Source: Phoebastria nigripes | Taxonomy: Eukaryota > Chordata > Aves > Procellariiformes > Diomedeidae | DNA: 64,000 nt | Assembly (NCBI GenBank): GCA_035582835.1 | Contig: JAYKAV010003443.1 | Span: forward strand, 992,588 to 1,056,587 | Direction: 5' to 3' | Part shown: one piece after another, positions 36,701 through 48,260 of the stretch | How the letters are laid out: every line of letters starts with the position of its first letter | Position numbering within the stretch: position 1 is the first letter of the stretch | Position numbers and translations under genes: made by a program | The notes under the pieces: generated by a model | What the model was told of the DNA's origin: nothing | The model's database searches: none | What the model saw: the letters and a program-made list of their open reading frames with translations, nothing else

Positions 36701-38893
36701 CCTGGTGTCCTTCTTCTCTCGATTACATCTTGTAGCGAAGATAACCATAATGACCAACAACACGGCACATATTGATCCTAAGGATATAATCGTTATCATG
36801 GAGACATCCAGGGAGGGTTGGCTTACCAAAGTTGCTTCTGTGCTTGAAAATGAATAAACATACTCAAAAACGGTACATTTCAGAAGTGCTTTAGTACTAA
36901 GCTGNGGGCTGCCTTTATCCTGGACTATCACAAAAAACTCCCATTGTTTTGCTGGAACTGATTCAACACTCACATTGATAGAGATGTCACAAGTTTTGGG
37001 ATCCATCACAAAGATGCTGTTTTCCTTGTCAGCTGCTATGGAGCAGCTGAGTTCAGAGTTCATACCAGAGTCTCTATCTGTAGCCCTTATCCTGGTGACA
37101 AGAAAGCCAATTCCAGCATCTTTAGGGATTGAGATTTCTGCTGTGCTGTTGCGAAGCGCTGGCCCCACAATGACAGGAGCATTGTCATTTTCGTCAATGA
37201 TGGTTAGTACAACCGTGGTATTGCTAACAAGCTGCTGACTCCCTCCATCCCTAGCTTGAACCATAAAGGCAAGTTGATTTACTTCTTCATGATCAAAGGT
37301 TCGCAGGGCATAGATGGCCCCGTTGGAGGGATCGATGGTCACATAGGTGGTTATAGAACTTCCCAAAACATAGCTCTCCAAAATAGTGTAGGTCACCTGC
37401 CCGTTGTCGCCTAGATCTGGGTCTGTGGCTGTGACTGATGTGATGTACGCTCCCGGAGAGTTATTTTCTAAGATAACAACTTCATATCTGTTTGTCTGGA
37501 AGCGGGGTGGGTTGTCATTTTCATCACTGATTTGGACAGTAAAGTGTTTCACTGTGGAGAGACTTGGCGTTCCCTTGTCCTCTGCTATTACAGTCAAGCT
37601 GTATTCAGATCTCTTTTCCCTATCTAGAGTGGCATTAGTCAAGATTAAATAGTTATTTTCATAAGTCTTTTGAAGTTTAAAGTGACCATGTCCATGGAGC
37701 TTGCAAACTATCTCTCCGTTCACGCCGGAGTCCTTGTCTTGCACTCTGACCAGGGCAACAAAAGTGTCCAGGGGTGACCCTTCAGAAATGTAAGCTATCT
37801 CTTCTTTCTCTGGGGACATGAGGTTTAAGTTAATTTCGGGTCTGTTGTCATTCACATCCACAATTTTAATTATAATTTTGCAGTGAGCTGGAATGGAATT
37901 CGGCCCCAAATCTTGAGCCTGAGCATCAATTTCATAGGATTTGGTTGCTTCATAGTCCACTTGCTTCAGGAGGGTCAGATGTCCTTTTTCTGAATCTATC
38001 TTAAAGGTCTCTGTAATTTTGGCAGACACATGACTACTAAAAGAGTACANGACTTTACCGTTAGCGCCCTCATCTGGGTCAGTGGCATTGAGGTCAATGA
38101 GCAAAGTCCCAATCGGTGAATTTTCTAAGAGTTGGATTATATATGACTGTTGCTCGAAAACAGGGCTGTTGTCATTGGAATCAGAAATGCTTATTTTCAG
38201 GAGGGATGATCCAGACCTCTGAGGCACCCCTTTATCTGAAGCAGTGAGTTGGAGTTCGTAACTTGACTTCAACTCCCGGTCCAGCTCTCTAACCACGATC
38301 AGCTCTGCATACTTAGCACCATCAGTCCTGGTTCTGACCTCAATACTAAAAAAGTCATTTGCAGAAAGGGAGTAAGTGTGAAGGGAGTTGTCCCCTACAT
38401 CTGGATCAAAAGCGCTGTCCAAAGGGATGCGGGTTCCTACAGCTGCACTCTCTGATATTTCGATAGGGATAAGAGCTCTGGAAAACTGGGGAGAGTTGTC
38501 ATTAATATCCAGCACTTCAACTTCAACATGGAAAAGCTGCAGATGTTCAGTGGGCAGAGTGATCACATCGAACTCTATGGAGCAGTTTAAGTTTTTCTGG
38601 CAGAGTTGTTCCCGGTCAATTTTAGCTCCTATGCTGATTTCTCCATTATCCTCGCGGACTACAAGCAAGGGAGAATTCCCCCTCTGCATGGCTCGAAAAC
38701 GAACCGAGGAAGGGTTAGGCATTTTTAATAAAACATCAGCTACATCCTCCGATAGTCTTGCAATTACCGATCCAACTCTCTGCTCCTCATAAATCCTGTA
38801 TTTCAAATTCTTGCCCAGCACAGCCTTATTGAAAGATATTATCATCAGTGCAAAAATGAATATAAAGTGCATTTTACTGCCGATTCGGTGCAT
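30051..38893 (-). CDS. PCDH18: Protocadherin-18, complete four-exon coding region
   Basis: The coding parts are 38893-36410, 35461-35373, 35237-35074 and 30763-30051; joined they give 1149 codons and TAA at 30053-30051. All three introns are GT-AG and phases agree. The product is a single-pass adhesion receptor: signal peptide (about 1-27), six cadherin repeats with DxNDN calcium motifs at 129, 238, 346, 457 and 567, membrane helix (about 699-720) and a long cytoplasmic tail. Sequence along the whole length matches PCDH18 as I know it from human (about 1135 aa). The family is the delta-2 non-clustered protocadherins, which mediate weak homophilic adhesion; PCDH18 is reported to bind DAB1 and the WAVE-complex subunit Nap1. 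The start at 38893 matches the human start. In-frame ATGs at 38914 and 38872 have better purine context at -3, so the first few residues are uncertain. Unknown bases affect residues 282 and 663. Confidence 0.96.
30567..30632 (-). repeat. Coding (CCGCAG)7 hexamer and Gln-codon repeat in PCDH18 exon 4
   Basis: Seven perfect CCGCAG units (30608-30567 on the minus strand) encode seven Pro-Gln pairs, preceded by CAG/CTG codons (30632-30609) encoding QQQLQLQQ. The tract is in frame and does not disturb the flanking conserved sequence. Confidence 0.95.
30764..35073 (-). other. PCDH18 intron 3
   Basis: A 4310-nt GT-AG intron, the largest of the gene. It has three GC-rich patches in otherwise AT-rich DNA: about 31440-31920, 33480-33680 and 34010-34130. 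It also contains a perfect 20-bp palindrome (32782-32801) and an 11-bp-arm hairpin (34043-34066). No coding exon is recognised within it. Confidence 0.88.
35074..35237 (-). CDS. PCDH18: PCDH18 coding exon 3 (164 nt)
   Basis: The exon completes Arg858, encodes residues 859-912, and contributes the first base of Ala913. It contains the acidic conserved tail stretch [18 protein letters not shown] followed by [15 protein letters not shown], nearly identical to the human protein as I recall it. The acceptor is CTTCACAG|G at 35238/35237 and the donor is GCAG|GTAAGAG at 35074/35073. It is separated from exon 2 by an intron of only 135 nt. Confidence 0.94.
35373..35461 (-). CDS. PCDH18: PCDH18 coding exon 2 (89 nt)
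   Basis: This small exon encodes residues 829-857 of the cytoplasmic tail plus two bases of Arg858, beginning [15 protein letters not shown], which matches the PCDH18 tail. The acceptor is a tandem NAGNAG (TAGCAG): splicing at the first AG starts the exon at 35461 and includes Gln829, and splicing at the second starts it at 35458 and omits it. The donor is CAG|GTAAGG at 35373/35372. The preceding intron 1 is 948 nt. Confidence 0.93.
35462..36409 (-). other. PCDH18 intron 1
   Basis: A 948-nt GT-AG intron between coding exons 1 and 2. It contains a T-rich run with unresolved bases near 35556-35571. If retained, the frame would continue from exon 1 for 81 codons to a stop at 36164; the added stretch shows no recognised domain. 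No other feature seen. Confidence 0.9.
36410..38893 (-). CDS. PCDH18: PCDH18 coding exon 1: signal peptide, EC1-EC6, membrane segment, proximal tail
   Basis: This single exon encodes 828 residues with no interruption, as is usual for delta-2 protocadherins. After the signal peptide, EC1 runs to about 136 and carries the protocadherin Cys-x5-Cys pair (C98, C104). EC2 is about 137-245, EC3 246-353, EC4 361-464, EC5 465-574 and EC6 580-682. EC6 ends without a DxNDN motif, as expected for the membrane-proximal repeat. N-glycosylation sequons include N269, N420 and N582. The helix at 699-720 is followed by the stop-transfer stretch TRCNREKK and a Ser/His-rich proximal tail. The exon ends on a complete GAG codon; the donor reads GAG|GTAAGG at 36410/36409. 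N bases at 38050 and 36905 hide residues 282 and 663. Relative to human, one residue is missing near 552 in EC5. Confidence 0.96.
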
Positions 38894-39720
38894 TTGTAAG
38901 TTTTTGCAATTCATTTCTCCAAGCAAGTTAAAAAGCAATTATTTTGACTTCCTCCGGTACCTTAAACCCAGCGCACATCTGGTCCTTTAAAACTTGAAAA
39001 CGCCTTTTCTAGTCAGCCAAGTATTAATATCTTACCAGATCAGAAAACTTTTCTCTTTTTTTATACACACCGTGCCAGGACATCCAGATACAATCAGTAC
39101 GCAATCCACGCTTTCTCATTTGACTCCCCGCTCCTCTTCCAGGACGAAACGTGTCAGGGCAGCGCGCTCCTCTCCCGCCGCCAGCATCCAGGCACCGCCG
39201 GGAAGCCCGCGGGATCCGCAGCCGACCCTCCCGCAGAGCTCCTCTTCCTCCCTCTCCCTGCTCGCCGCCAGACTAAACACCCTCGCTCGCCGACTCCAGC
39301 CTAAAACCCTCCGCAACTTCACTCCCAACTCCCCAGACAAAGCTTTTGCCCGGCGTGTGCTGAGCCCCGTCCAGCCAATCAGCCCGCCGCCCCGCCGGGG
39401 NNNNNNNNNNNNNNNNNNNNNNNNNNNNNNNNNNNNNNNNNNNNNNNNNNNNNNNNNNNNNNNNNNNNNNNNNNNNNNNNNNNNNNNNNNNNNNNNNNNN
39501 GCCACAGATGACTACAGGGCAACTTTAAATCAACTTCTCCCCCCGCCCCCGCATTTTCAGGGCACTTTCGAGCGGGTTTTTGTCATTTTAATTCCTCCCC
39601 TTCCTGCCACGAAAAATGCGATCGCGCTCCTCATTTACATACTTCGAGGCTCCCTTGTTTAACTAACTGGGATCTTTTTACTGCGTTTGCTTAGTAAACG
39701 AGCTGGGGATGACGTCTCTC
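38894..39720 (-). promoter_or_regulatory. PCDH18: PCDH18 5' UTR and CpG-rich promoter region
   Basis: GC- and CpG-rich sequence directly upstream of the start codon, densest from about 39115 to 39400 and interrupted by a 100-N gap at 39401-39500. It contains a CCAAT box (39375-39379, inverted relative to the gene), GC-box-like CCGCCCCGCC around 39386-39395, and a CRE-like TGACGTCT at 39710-39717. A minus-strand TATAAAA lies at 39065-39059. If the TATA is used, transcription starts near 39035 with a 5' UTR of about 140 nt; if the CCAAT/GC-box promoter dominates, the start is nearer 39300. The sequence does not settle which. Confidence 0.65.
39401..39500. other. Assembly gap of exactly 100 N
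   Basis: One hundred consecutive N bases flanked by GC-rich promoter DNA. The round length suggests a placeholder of unknown true size, as is common where GC-rich sequence dropped out of a draft assembly. Confidence 0.97.
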
Positions 39721-42700
39721 TAGCCATGCCTCAAGAGCGTCTTCTTGCTGCCTATCTACCTATTACCTGCTTTTCCTCAACATCTCTGCTCCCGCGTGGA
39801 GCAGAGAGATCTCCTCCGTTCCTTGGAATCTCTCCCTCCTCCTTTCCAAGTCAGTGACATTTTGCACACTCCTGTCCTTCCCCTGGCTCCCTCTTGCAGC
39901 ATTTCTGTCCTCAGCGCAGCTGCATTTGCCTAAGCTTGGTTCTTCTGCCTGTGCAATCGTCTCCGCGTGTGTTTCCGTGCTTTTTTATTTGCTGTGCCAG
40001 TGGTTCTTCAGGAGATCGTTTTCATCCTAGTTGAAAAAGCACTTCATGCTTCACCGTGACAATTTGTGCCAAGTACACCTTCTACATGCCAAGTGTTTTA
40101 AAGAAAAAGAAGCCACAAGATAGATGAAGTGTTTGGAAAGTGGCAATTTCCTTGCCTCTCTGCTATTGCTGAAAACTGTTTTCACGTCTACACTGCAACA
40201 CATTTGCACCAAAAAAAACAATCTTATGGCTGAGTCGATAATGTATTTTGTGTACACCAGAAACGCTACAGATCGATACGTGAGCTTCAGGCTGCACCCA
40301 GGTCACAGAAGCTGATGTGTTCTTCTCATTTCAAATGTGTCTATTTATGATGTGATTTCCATTTCCTCCTCTTTGCATTTGCTTTTTAAGTTTATCATTT
40401 TAGCCACAGTCTTGCCCTGCTTTTCGTTGTTTTTTCTGCTTTGTCCATTTGTTTATTGGTGTTGCCCATAATCATGCCATCGCTCTCTTTTATTGCTCTT
40501 TTCTCTCTCTTATATTCCTCCCATGTCCAAAAACGTAGAAAGTAAATCTCTGATTTTCCCAATTTACTTACTCTCAGCAGAGCTCAGCCAAAGTCACTAA
40601 GAAGGTTCTTGCTGAAAAAGCAAGCAGAGGAGGCTCAGCGTGAACTCTCCTTCTTTTTAAGCATTCAAAAGCATTTTATAAGCCATTGTCTCTTTTTTTT
40701 CACAAACCAGCGCCGTGTGGCAAATTGTGCAGAATAGAAATGCCCATAATGAATGTATTTAGTACTGGGTCACGCTGATGAACATTCTGCCCCCATGAAT
40801 AATACTGTTTTACAAGTTTGCAGCCCTTTCAAATTGCTGATCCCCAAACCCTATAGGCAAACTAGAAAAGCTAACACAAGCAACTGGGACTTTAGAAACC
40901 CATAGCCATCTGGCCTAAACCTCTAACAATCCAAGCCAATAATTATATCAATTCAGGCTTTAGTGAACCCCTTTGCAAACACCAAAAGAGCAAAGAAAGG
41001 AATTAGTGGCCATTCTAAGTTCTGGTGGAGAGAATTCAAAGATAATCTAATTCCATTAGTTCATGGACAGCTTTTTTTGCAGCTCTGATAAATCTTCCTA
41101 AAACATTTTTCCAAAACACCAGTGTAAACTCTTTTCTGACGATAATTGGGGAAATAGGTTCAATTAAATGCTGTTCTTAGTGTCAATAAAAAGTATTTTG
41201 TTGGTAAAAGAAGTCACTGCCCCTTTACATGATGAGTACAGGAGATGAATAATTCATAGTAAAAATAATTTCACTGCTTGAAAACTAAAGTATTATATAT
41301 ACTCTTAAATGATAACGTGTTCTTCCAAGTAACTGTTTAGTACATTTAGATATGCAGAATTTGCTTTATGCAATTTTTATCACTTTCCAAATAGTAATTC
41401 CACTTCATCACATGGGTCTTTCTCAGAGACATACTCTGTTATTAATAGATAGCAGGATACCTACAGATAGGAATTACAGCACCTCTTTTCTTTTTTTCCC
41501 TTTTGTAATTTATTTTTTATTTTGCGACTTCACCAGTCAGGTTATATGTAATATTATCACTTAAGTCCACGCTGTCTTGCAGCTAACCATTTACACTTAT
41601 AATGACGATAAAACGTCACTGGCACAGTAGTCCTTACCTGAATTCTGAACTAAAGTAATGACAAAGCCTCGAATTTCTTTTTTTTTTTTTTCATCTGACA
41701 TTCATTTGAACCTACAAGTGGGAAGGAACATATCTTGGGCTTGTTTGTTTAGATGCAGCAATATTTAAGTGCGTGGTGCTTCTAGAAGTGATACTTCTGT
41801 AGGGTGCCTATGAGCAACCGCAGCACTCCCAAGGCTGATTCCTCCCATAGCCAGTGAAAGAGTTTTGTCTGAAAGTCTCTTAAACTCCAGCCCACCTTTG
41901 ACATGGCAGACTTCCCTTACAAAGAAAAGGGAGAGTCCCACGTGCAGCCAGCAGACACTTCTCAGGGAGCGTGGTATTGTGAATGCTGTTAGGCACGTGA
42001 GTGGAGTGCTGCTGGCCTCCTGGAGAGTAATCTCGGCTATTCCCACCTAACACGGATCTATTCACCACAACGTTCTTCTCAAAAGTTGCATTCAAATTCT
42101 CCAGTGATGTACCTGAGGACAAAAACCAAACTGACTCCAAATAGCACTTCCATTTGCCTACAGTACTACTTCAGAAACCACAGCTGCACAGCAGATTAAT
42201 TAATTTTTCACTTAGCTGAAAGTAGGTTTATTTCTGTGGTCGATACACTTTAAAGCCTGTCTTGTTTCTCCGAGGAGTTTCATTGAGCTCTCAAGCATAC
42301 ATTTTCTTCTAAAAGTTACTGATCCCCTAGATGCACAGTATATATGCAAAACTTAGGTGACAGAGAATTTTACTTTGAAGAACTACTTTGAGAAACATTC
42401 CCTCAGCAGGGACAGGGGAGAAAGAAAGTAATTTTCTTAACAATGATAGAAGCACAGTGAAATTAGCACAGTGCCATTTGGTTCATTCCCCTCCCCGCAC
42501 ACACACACACAAAAATGAGGTTTTATTCACTTTCAGTATGATTTATTGCCTTGTGTTGCATCATGTTACAAAATGTCATATGCACTATGCTCCAGCGCAC
42601 AAGACATAGCAAGATAAAATTTGATTTGACACCTGCGTAATGAATGTGAAAGACAAGTCTTCCTAAGTGAGAAGTGTATTTTAAAAGAACATTTCCATCA

Positions 42701-42837
42701 CAATGAATGACGAAACTGGGGGGCTTCCTCCCTCTCCTCCCTCTCTCCCTCCTCTTCCCTTTCTTCCCTTCTCTCTCTGTCTCTCCCTCTTCCTCCATCC
42801 CTCTTCAACAAGCTTGTTTCCCAAAGTAAAACTAATG
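39721..42837. other. Upstream intergenic DNA
   Basis: AT-rich with no gene seen. A repeat-free stretch at about 40640-40870 looks like conserved non-coding DNA by eye. A short (CA)7 lies at 42498-42511 and a polypyrimidine tract at 42719-42805. Confidence 0.6.
42719..42805 (+). repeat. Polypyrimidine (CTCCC/TCTC) tract
   Basis: About 80 nt almost entirely C and T on the + strand with CTCCCT and TCTC units. Frames through it encode Pro/Ser/Leu or Arg/Glu low complexity and are not genes. Confidence 0.9.
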
Positions 42838-43260
42838 AGAGAGCTCTCCCTGGTCTTTGTACTTTACATTTCCATCTGTTGCAGCACGAGTGCAAACCGA
42901 GTGAAGAGTATCCTTGTAGCCAAACGAGCACTGCCATTTTATCCTCACTCTTGGACCCACAAATAAGCTGATCAAAGGTCAATATGATGCTGTTCAGTGG
43001 AGTGCGTGAAAGGAGGCTGACATTTCAGTCTGATTTTTTGCACAGACAACCGTATTATAGAACTCATCACACATTAATGCTGTATTTGTCCAATCAACTA
43101 TCTCATCAGTCATGCTTATACCCGATACCTTTTTCAGACTTGAGGTGCATCAGAGGCTGGATTACTTTAAGAGATATTAAAGCCAGAATGGGCCATTGGA
43201 TTATCAAATATGACCTCTGCATCACAATCTTCTTAATTAAGCCCAAATACATTAGCTAGG
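42838..43260. promoter_or_regulatory. Candidate conserved enhancer upstream of PCDH18
   Basis: Repeat-free sequence with a perfect TCF/LEF-type GATCAAAGG (42970-42978) overlapping a nuclear-receptor-type AAAGGTCA (42974-42981), plus ATTAA-type homeodomain words near 43075 and 43235. It lies about 4 kb upstream of the PCDH18 start. Function is inferred from motif density only. Confidence 0.25.
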
Positions 43261-43714
43261 GCATATATTTTAATCTGTGGACTACAAAACAGTGTACCTC
43301 AATCAGGCATCAGTTACCTGGTTCACCTGAAAAGGCAGAGAATTGATGATCTAAAATGGGGTCAGGGATCCTGGCAGGCAAATCAGAAAAGCAAAAAACC
43401 CACTTGATACTATCAATCCTGACCTCCACAAAATCTATACCTTAACTTATACACATATACCTATACCTTTAAGTAATCCTGCTGAAGATACCCTGCCTAA
43501 CAGTTTCTGTTCCCAGTCAGAGCACTGCCCCTTCTATGCAGTGTCCAGCACGGGCAGTCTCAAAGGCCACTCTCCGTCACCTCGGAGACACCCGGGAAAC
43601 ATTTGGTAAAGGTAATAGCTGTATCAGGAAAAAGTATCTTCCTGCTCCAACAAACGTCCAGTCGAAGCCCTGGAACAAAAGGCCAGGTACGCAGAAGTAG
43701 GAATAAACAGAGAA
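43261..43714. other. Intergenic DNA before the CR1 fragment
   Basis: No gene or recognisable further CR1 sequence; the element's recognisable part begins only at about 43715. Confidence 0.6.
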
Positions 43715-43846
43715 ATTCAAGGCCAGGTTGGATGGGGCTTTGAGCAACCTGGTCTAGTGGAAGGTGTCCCTGCCCATAGCAGGGGAGTTGGAACTAGATG
43801 ATCTTTAAGGTCCCTTCCAACCTAAACCATTCTATGATTCTATGAA
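43715..43846 (+). mobile_element. CR1 non-LTR retrotransposon, 3' terminal fragment
   Basis: The stretch carries the hallmark CR1 3' end: GGCCAGGTTGGATGGGGCTT, then a GAGCAACCTGGTCTAGTGGA block, a CCCTGCCCATAGCAGGGG stem, GGAACTAGATGATCTTTAAG, a CCCTTCCAACC block, and two ATTCTATG units at the end (829-844 of 43 kb) with no poly(A). About 130 bp remain, from the 3' UTR only; no ORF2 (reverse transcriptase) sequence is present. This 5' truncation is typical for CR1 insertions in birds. It is inserted in + orientation 4.8 kb upstream of the PCDH18 start codon. Confidence 0.93.
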
Positions 43847-46800
43847 ATTTACTTCAGAGCCCTGATCTATAATTTCCACATTTTCAACTTGCTTAAAAAA
43901 ACCCCTGATCATTCATTAAAATACATCAAACCACAAAATTCTATACACCTGCTGATGGGTAAGAAATTTTTTTTGATAAGTGAGTTCAAAATTAGATTTT
44001 ACATTATCATCAATCATCGTGGCAAAGGGCAGGGGATCAGATTTTCTGCTACATGAGTAAATTTTCATGGCAGTTTTGCAATGCAGCATTGTGTATATAA
44101 ATAGCGAGTTAAACCGTACATGTTCCATGCATGGTAAGTACTGTACCTAGATATTCAGTCTCTTTCTGAACCAATAAAACATTTATCTCTCAAAGTTTTA
44201 CCAAGTGCAAAAGAGAAAAAATGCTTGAGACTTACGGTTTACTAAATCTCTATTAAAAACAAATGCCTGTAATATATCACTGGATGCTTTTGAATTACTT
44301 TGCGGATTAGTTAATATGGCACAGTATATAATGGAAATTCCATTGTTTGATCACTCTAATGCATTTGTCATTTTGTTTAGTTATTTCCTTGTAAAGCATG
44401 AAGTAGAGTATCTCTATTTGATAGCTGTTTACCCAAAATTGCCTTTAAGAGCAATATATGCACTTGTACAAAATGAGGTTTTGAGTATTATGTATGCTTG
44501 GGATAAAAGGCACCTGTCAGAACCGTGGCACACTTCTTTCCCACCCCACCTAAGCCAACAAGGGTAACACTGCGTGGCCCTGTTCCACTTTCTCACAAAG
44601 CCACCTAAAACCAACTGTGGATCCTGCTGTGTACAACAGATATAACTGCCCATTTCCTAATGCATCATTTTTTCCTTCTCTCCATCTCTATCACTGCAAA
44701 TACAAATAATGAGAGCCAGATGCTTCAGAGGACAGCGGCTATAACCTTTGGTTCATGCAAAGTGGAACTCGAGGAACAAAGATGCTCTGTCGCCTCCCGT
44801 CCCTAATGATGCAGCCACTGTGGGGCTGCAGTGGTCACCAGTGCAGTCAGAGACCCCAGACCTCTTTTTCCCCATAGGGAAAGCACTAGCAACATCTGTG
44901 CTCTTTGCCTGAGGTATGCTTACCAGTTTTCAGCCTTACACACCCGTGTACTTGCATTGGATTTCCCACATCTGGTTTTATTCCAGATGTTAACAAATTA
45001 ATACACTGCATGCACTGGAATTTGAAATACTTCACGTGACTAAATTTGAAAGGCTTTCTGTGATTTACACTACTGCTGTTCTGCTTTGACAAACATCTTG
45101 CTCTTGTACCCTGCAACACTAGCATGTGATGATATTTTCAAGGCCGCTCTTACTTTATACAGAGCAGAAGGAGCAGCTGCATTTGTGATACTTCTTTTCT
45201 TCATAGGAGTGGGGTTTCTGTAAAGGAAGGGTTTGAAGTTTGGTGTAGATGTGAATTTAGTCAGGGCTGCAATACGTACTTTGTCAAATTACCAGCTCAA
45301 CCCAAGCTTTTCATGGAACTATAACTTTCTCCATTGCCCCTGGGAGTTTAAAAAAGGAGCATAATTGCTGTTTCAAGTGTCTTCAGACCAGACAAAGCAT
45401 GTGTTCAATCTTCCACTGACAGCCTAAGCCAAATGATCCAGATCCATTCATGTGTACCTACTGCCAGCAGCTGTTTGCAACCAACATGCTCTAACGACGT
45501 CGGACACTCTCGTGAAGGGAAAGGGTCCATCGTCTTCAGCAGAGCCAGAGCTCGGCTGTGTCAGCCACAGTGGAGCCAGAGGCAACTCCAGAGTTTTTAA
45601 GACACTTTTGTCTTCTTCTGACCCTTGAGCTGATGGGAACCAACCCAATCCACGAAAGGATTTTGAACAGCTTCAGGGTCAGTTTAAATTGTCTTGAAGA
45701 GCATGAGCCTCACGGGAGTGCAAAGCTGGACACAAAGTCTTGCAGCAAGAAAGGACACTTGATCAGATTTCTCCAGAAACAGATGTTCTTGGGCAAACCT
45801 TTCCTGGAAGGATCTGAACCTCTCTCTACTGCAGCATTTAGCAAGCTTGCGTTACTAAGGACTGTCATTAAGGGCATTAAGGGACCCTTAATGGCCTTCC
45901 TCTCTTCAAAACCTCTGGCACAATTCACCACCCAGCCTGCTTTGTGAATAAGGACCAAATATTCTGTTTATTTTATTTTACAGTAAATATTTATACAGCA
46001 CTCCACATGGGTTTCTGCATTTTTTTATTCTTGATTTTTCTGGGAAAAAAAGAGAAAAAAAATGCTCCCTGCTTCAGTGTCATGGGAAAACATGTGGAAA
46101 TGTAAACCTGCTGTAGGAAGCAGGCACAGTGGGAGCTGTAATGGGAAAGGAGCAGGCATGGTTTATCAGCAGAATATGTAACATATACTGAACATCCGGC
46201 TTCCCAAGTAAGTTGTTAACAGTGCTCAGTACAAATGTTTCTCTTTAAAGAATCAGATGTTCCTCTTTTTTTTTCAATAGCTGCAGTATGGTAAAACTGG
46301 TGCCATAAAGTCATTGCAAGAGACAGCAAACAACTTTGTTATCATAATAGGCTTTTTTTTCCTCCTCCTTTTTTAAACAATGGCTCTAGCAGGTGGCATG
46401 TGGCTGAGACCGGGTCTATCACCATCTCCAGGGTGCCAAGACGTCCCTCAAAGTTTCTGTGGGAGGAATTTGTTGGTGGGATTTGGATTGTAAAGGCACG
46501 TGAGCATCTGCTGCCTGCTCAGTCTCATTACCATTGACACAATTAGCTCCTGCAGCTCTCAGCCCAGCAGCCAGAGTGGGGACTTGATTTTCTTGCCTCT
46601 CTGACAACGCTCATTACCATTCATCTGAACGTACGGGTTCCTCTGCCTCCGAGTCCGGGCCAAGGGGCTGTGAAAACAGATCACACAGAGAAACACTCAT
46701 GGAAGGAAGAGCAAACTGACGTAATAGCTACTAACAGCCTAAAATCAACTGCCTTGCATACAGCACCACCGATAAACTTTCAGTATTCATAGTAATGGCT

Positions 46801-48019
46801 CTTTTCCGTTCTGTGTAAGTCACTTTATTCCTGAAAACCACATTCTGTGGTTTTATGCTATCGTATGCTTTCCGTAAGTAGCTTATAATGTTTTTCCATG
46901 ATTCAGGAGCTATTACACAGCATTACTATTGTCCTTCCATACCCCCAACCACTTGCAAAGTTCTGACAAACTTTCCTTTTTTTTTGCATTATGTACAGAA
47001 AATGTCCATTTTCCACCTTTGAGTTAATCTGGAAACCAGACTAAAAAGTGAGATTTTTGCTCCTTACAATATCACGGAAAGTAGGAGGTTATTGACATCT
47101 TCCTCTGGCAGCCACAGCCTAAACAAAATGTTAACGCATATCTGCAGATAAAGACTTCACATTCCTCTAAGTGTCCTCACCCCCCATAAAACTGCAATTA
47201 TTTTACATTTCCTTACAATAGATGCTGCACAATTCCTCCTTGCTGGCCTTATGTCCTTTTATTGCTACAAAGAACCCTTAGGCCATAAATGGAAAATTAG
47301 AGAAGTCACACATTTTTCAAATAAATCACTCGGCTAAAAGCAGAGAGGAGGGGAAGGAGAAAGAGGGAGAGAATTTAAACCAATCTATCTCCTGAATATA
47401 CNTCAAGGATCTCTGTCTTTGAACAAAGAAAGCAGAAGGGCTTCAAGGCCTGAATCTGTGATAATCTCGCAGTTTTCAAATGTTGCATAGATAGCTATTT
47501 GTGACCTTACTGAAGAATATTAGATTAAAGCAGAAATATATTTACCACAACATGTCTTCCCTGAGACTCAGCCTTTGCTAGGTCTTTGTAACACAGGAGG
47601 ATGGAAAATATCACATAGAGCTGGGGATGAGGCAGGGGCACGACATTTGCGTTCAGATGTTTTTAAAACTCAAGGAAGTGTTATTGTTTCCATAAATCAT
47701 TACTATAGGTTTATTTTCCTCAACCCCCTCGCTGTCTTGTTAGACCAAACATAAGCTGGGCATCGTCATCGCTCAGGGCTAAAAAGAAAGAAATGGTGGC
47801 ATTTTAGTGAGCTTCCCAAAATGATGACTGTCACGGTTTTAATCCCAGGTTCCAGGCAGCACGGTAGTTGTGCAAGCCTGGAGCACTGAGGAGAGGAGGG
47901 ACAAGGGCCATCTCCCCCACTGATGTCCAGAGCCCACGCTTGTTTGCAGAACTGCCCGAATTCCCCTGGCTTTGTCATGGAAATGTGAACCCTGAAAGAA
48001 GAGTCTATTATGTGAAATT
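43847..48019. other. Intergenic DNA, no gene seen
   Basis: Mixed AT-rich and moderately GC-rich sequence. Holds a 10-bp palindrome (45841-45850) and a 9-bp-arm inverted repeat (45875-45893) inside an open frame at 45558-45947 that matches no family. Confidence 0.6.
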
Positions 48020-48260
48020 ACAAATTATATTATAGGGGTTTAAGTAATTGTTTGCTGACTGTTGTCATGCACATGTAGTTTGTTGGAAGTTGATGTAATC
48101 ATTTTGGCAAATTTCCACCAGGAAGAATCAGCCGGGATGAACTCTTAAATCAGCTGCTGTGGGGGTTCCCATCGTGCAATTAATGGGTGAAAGACTAACA
48201 CAGCCACCCTTCAAAGTTAATTTACGCAGACCCGTTTTAGAAGTAGTGCATTATGTCTTA
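48020..48260. promoter_or_regulatory. Candidate conserved non-coding element
   Basis: Repeat-free, balanced-composition stretch in AT-rich surroundings, with E-box CAGCTG (48151-48156) and homeodomain-type CAATTAAT (48177-48184). Resembles vertebrate developmental enhancers; not verified by alignment. Confidence 0.25.

Noticed and set aside
36375..38792. Several + strand open frames opposite PCDH18 exon 1
   Set aside because: They are antisense shadows of a long coding exon with no recognisable product.
45558..45947. 129-codon frame as a gene
   Set aside because: No family resemblance, no splice or promoter context, and the opposite strand is open as well.
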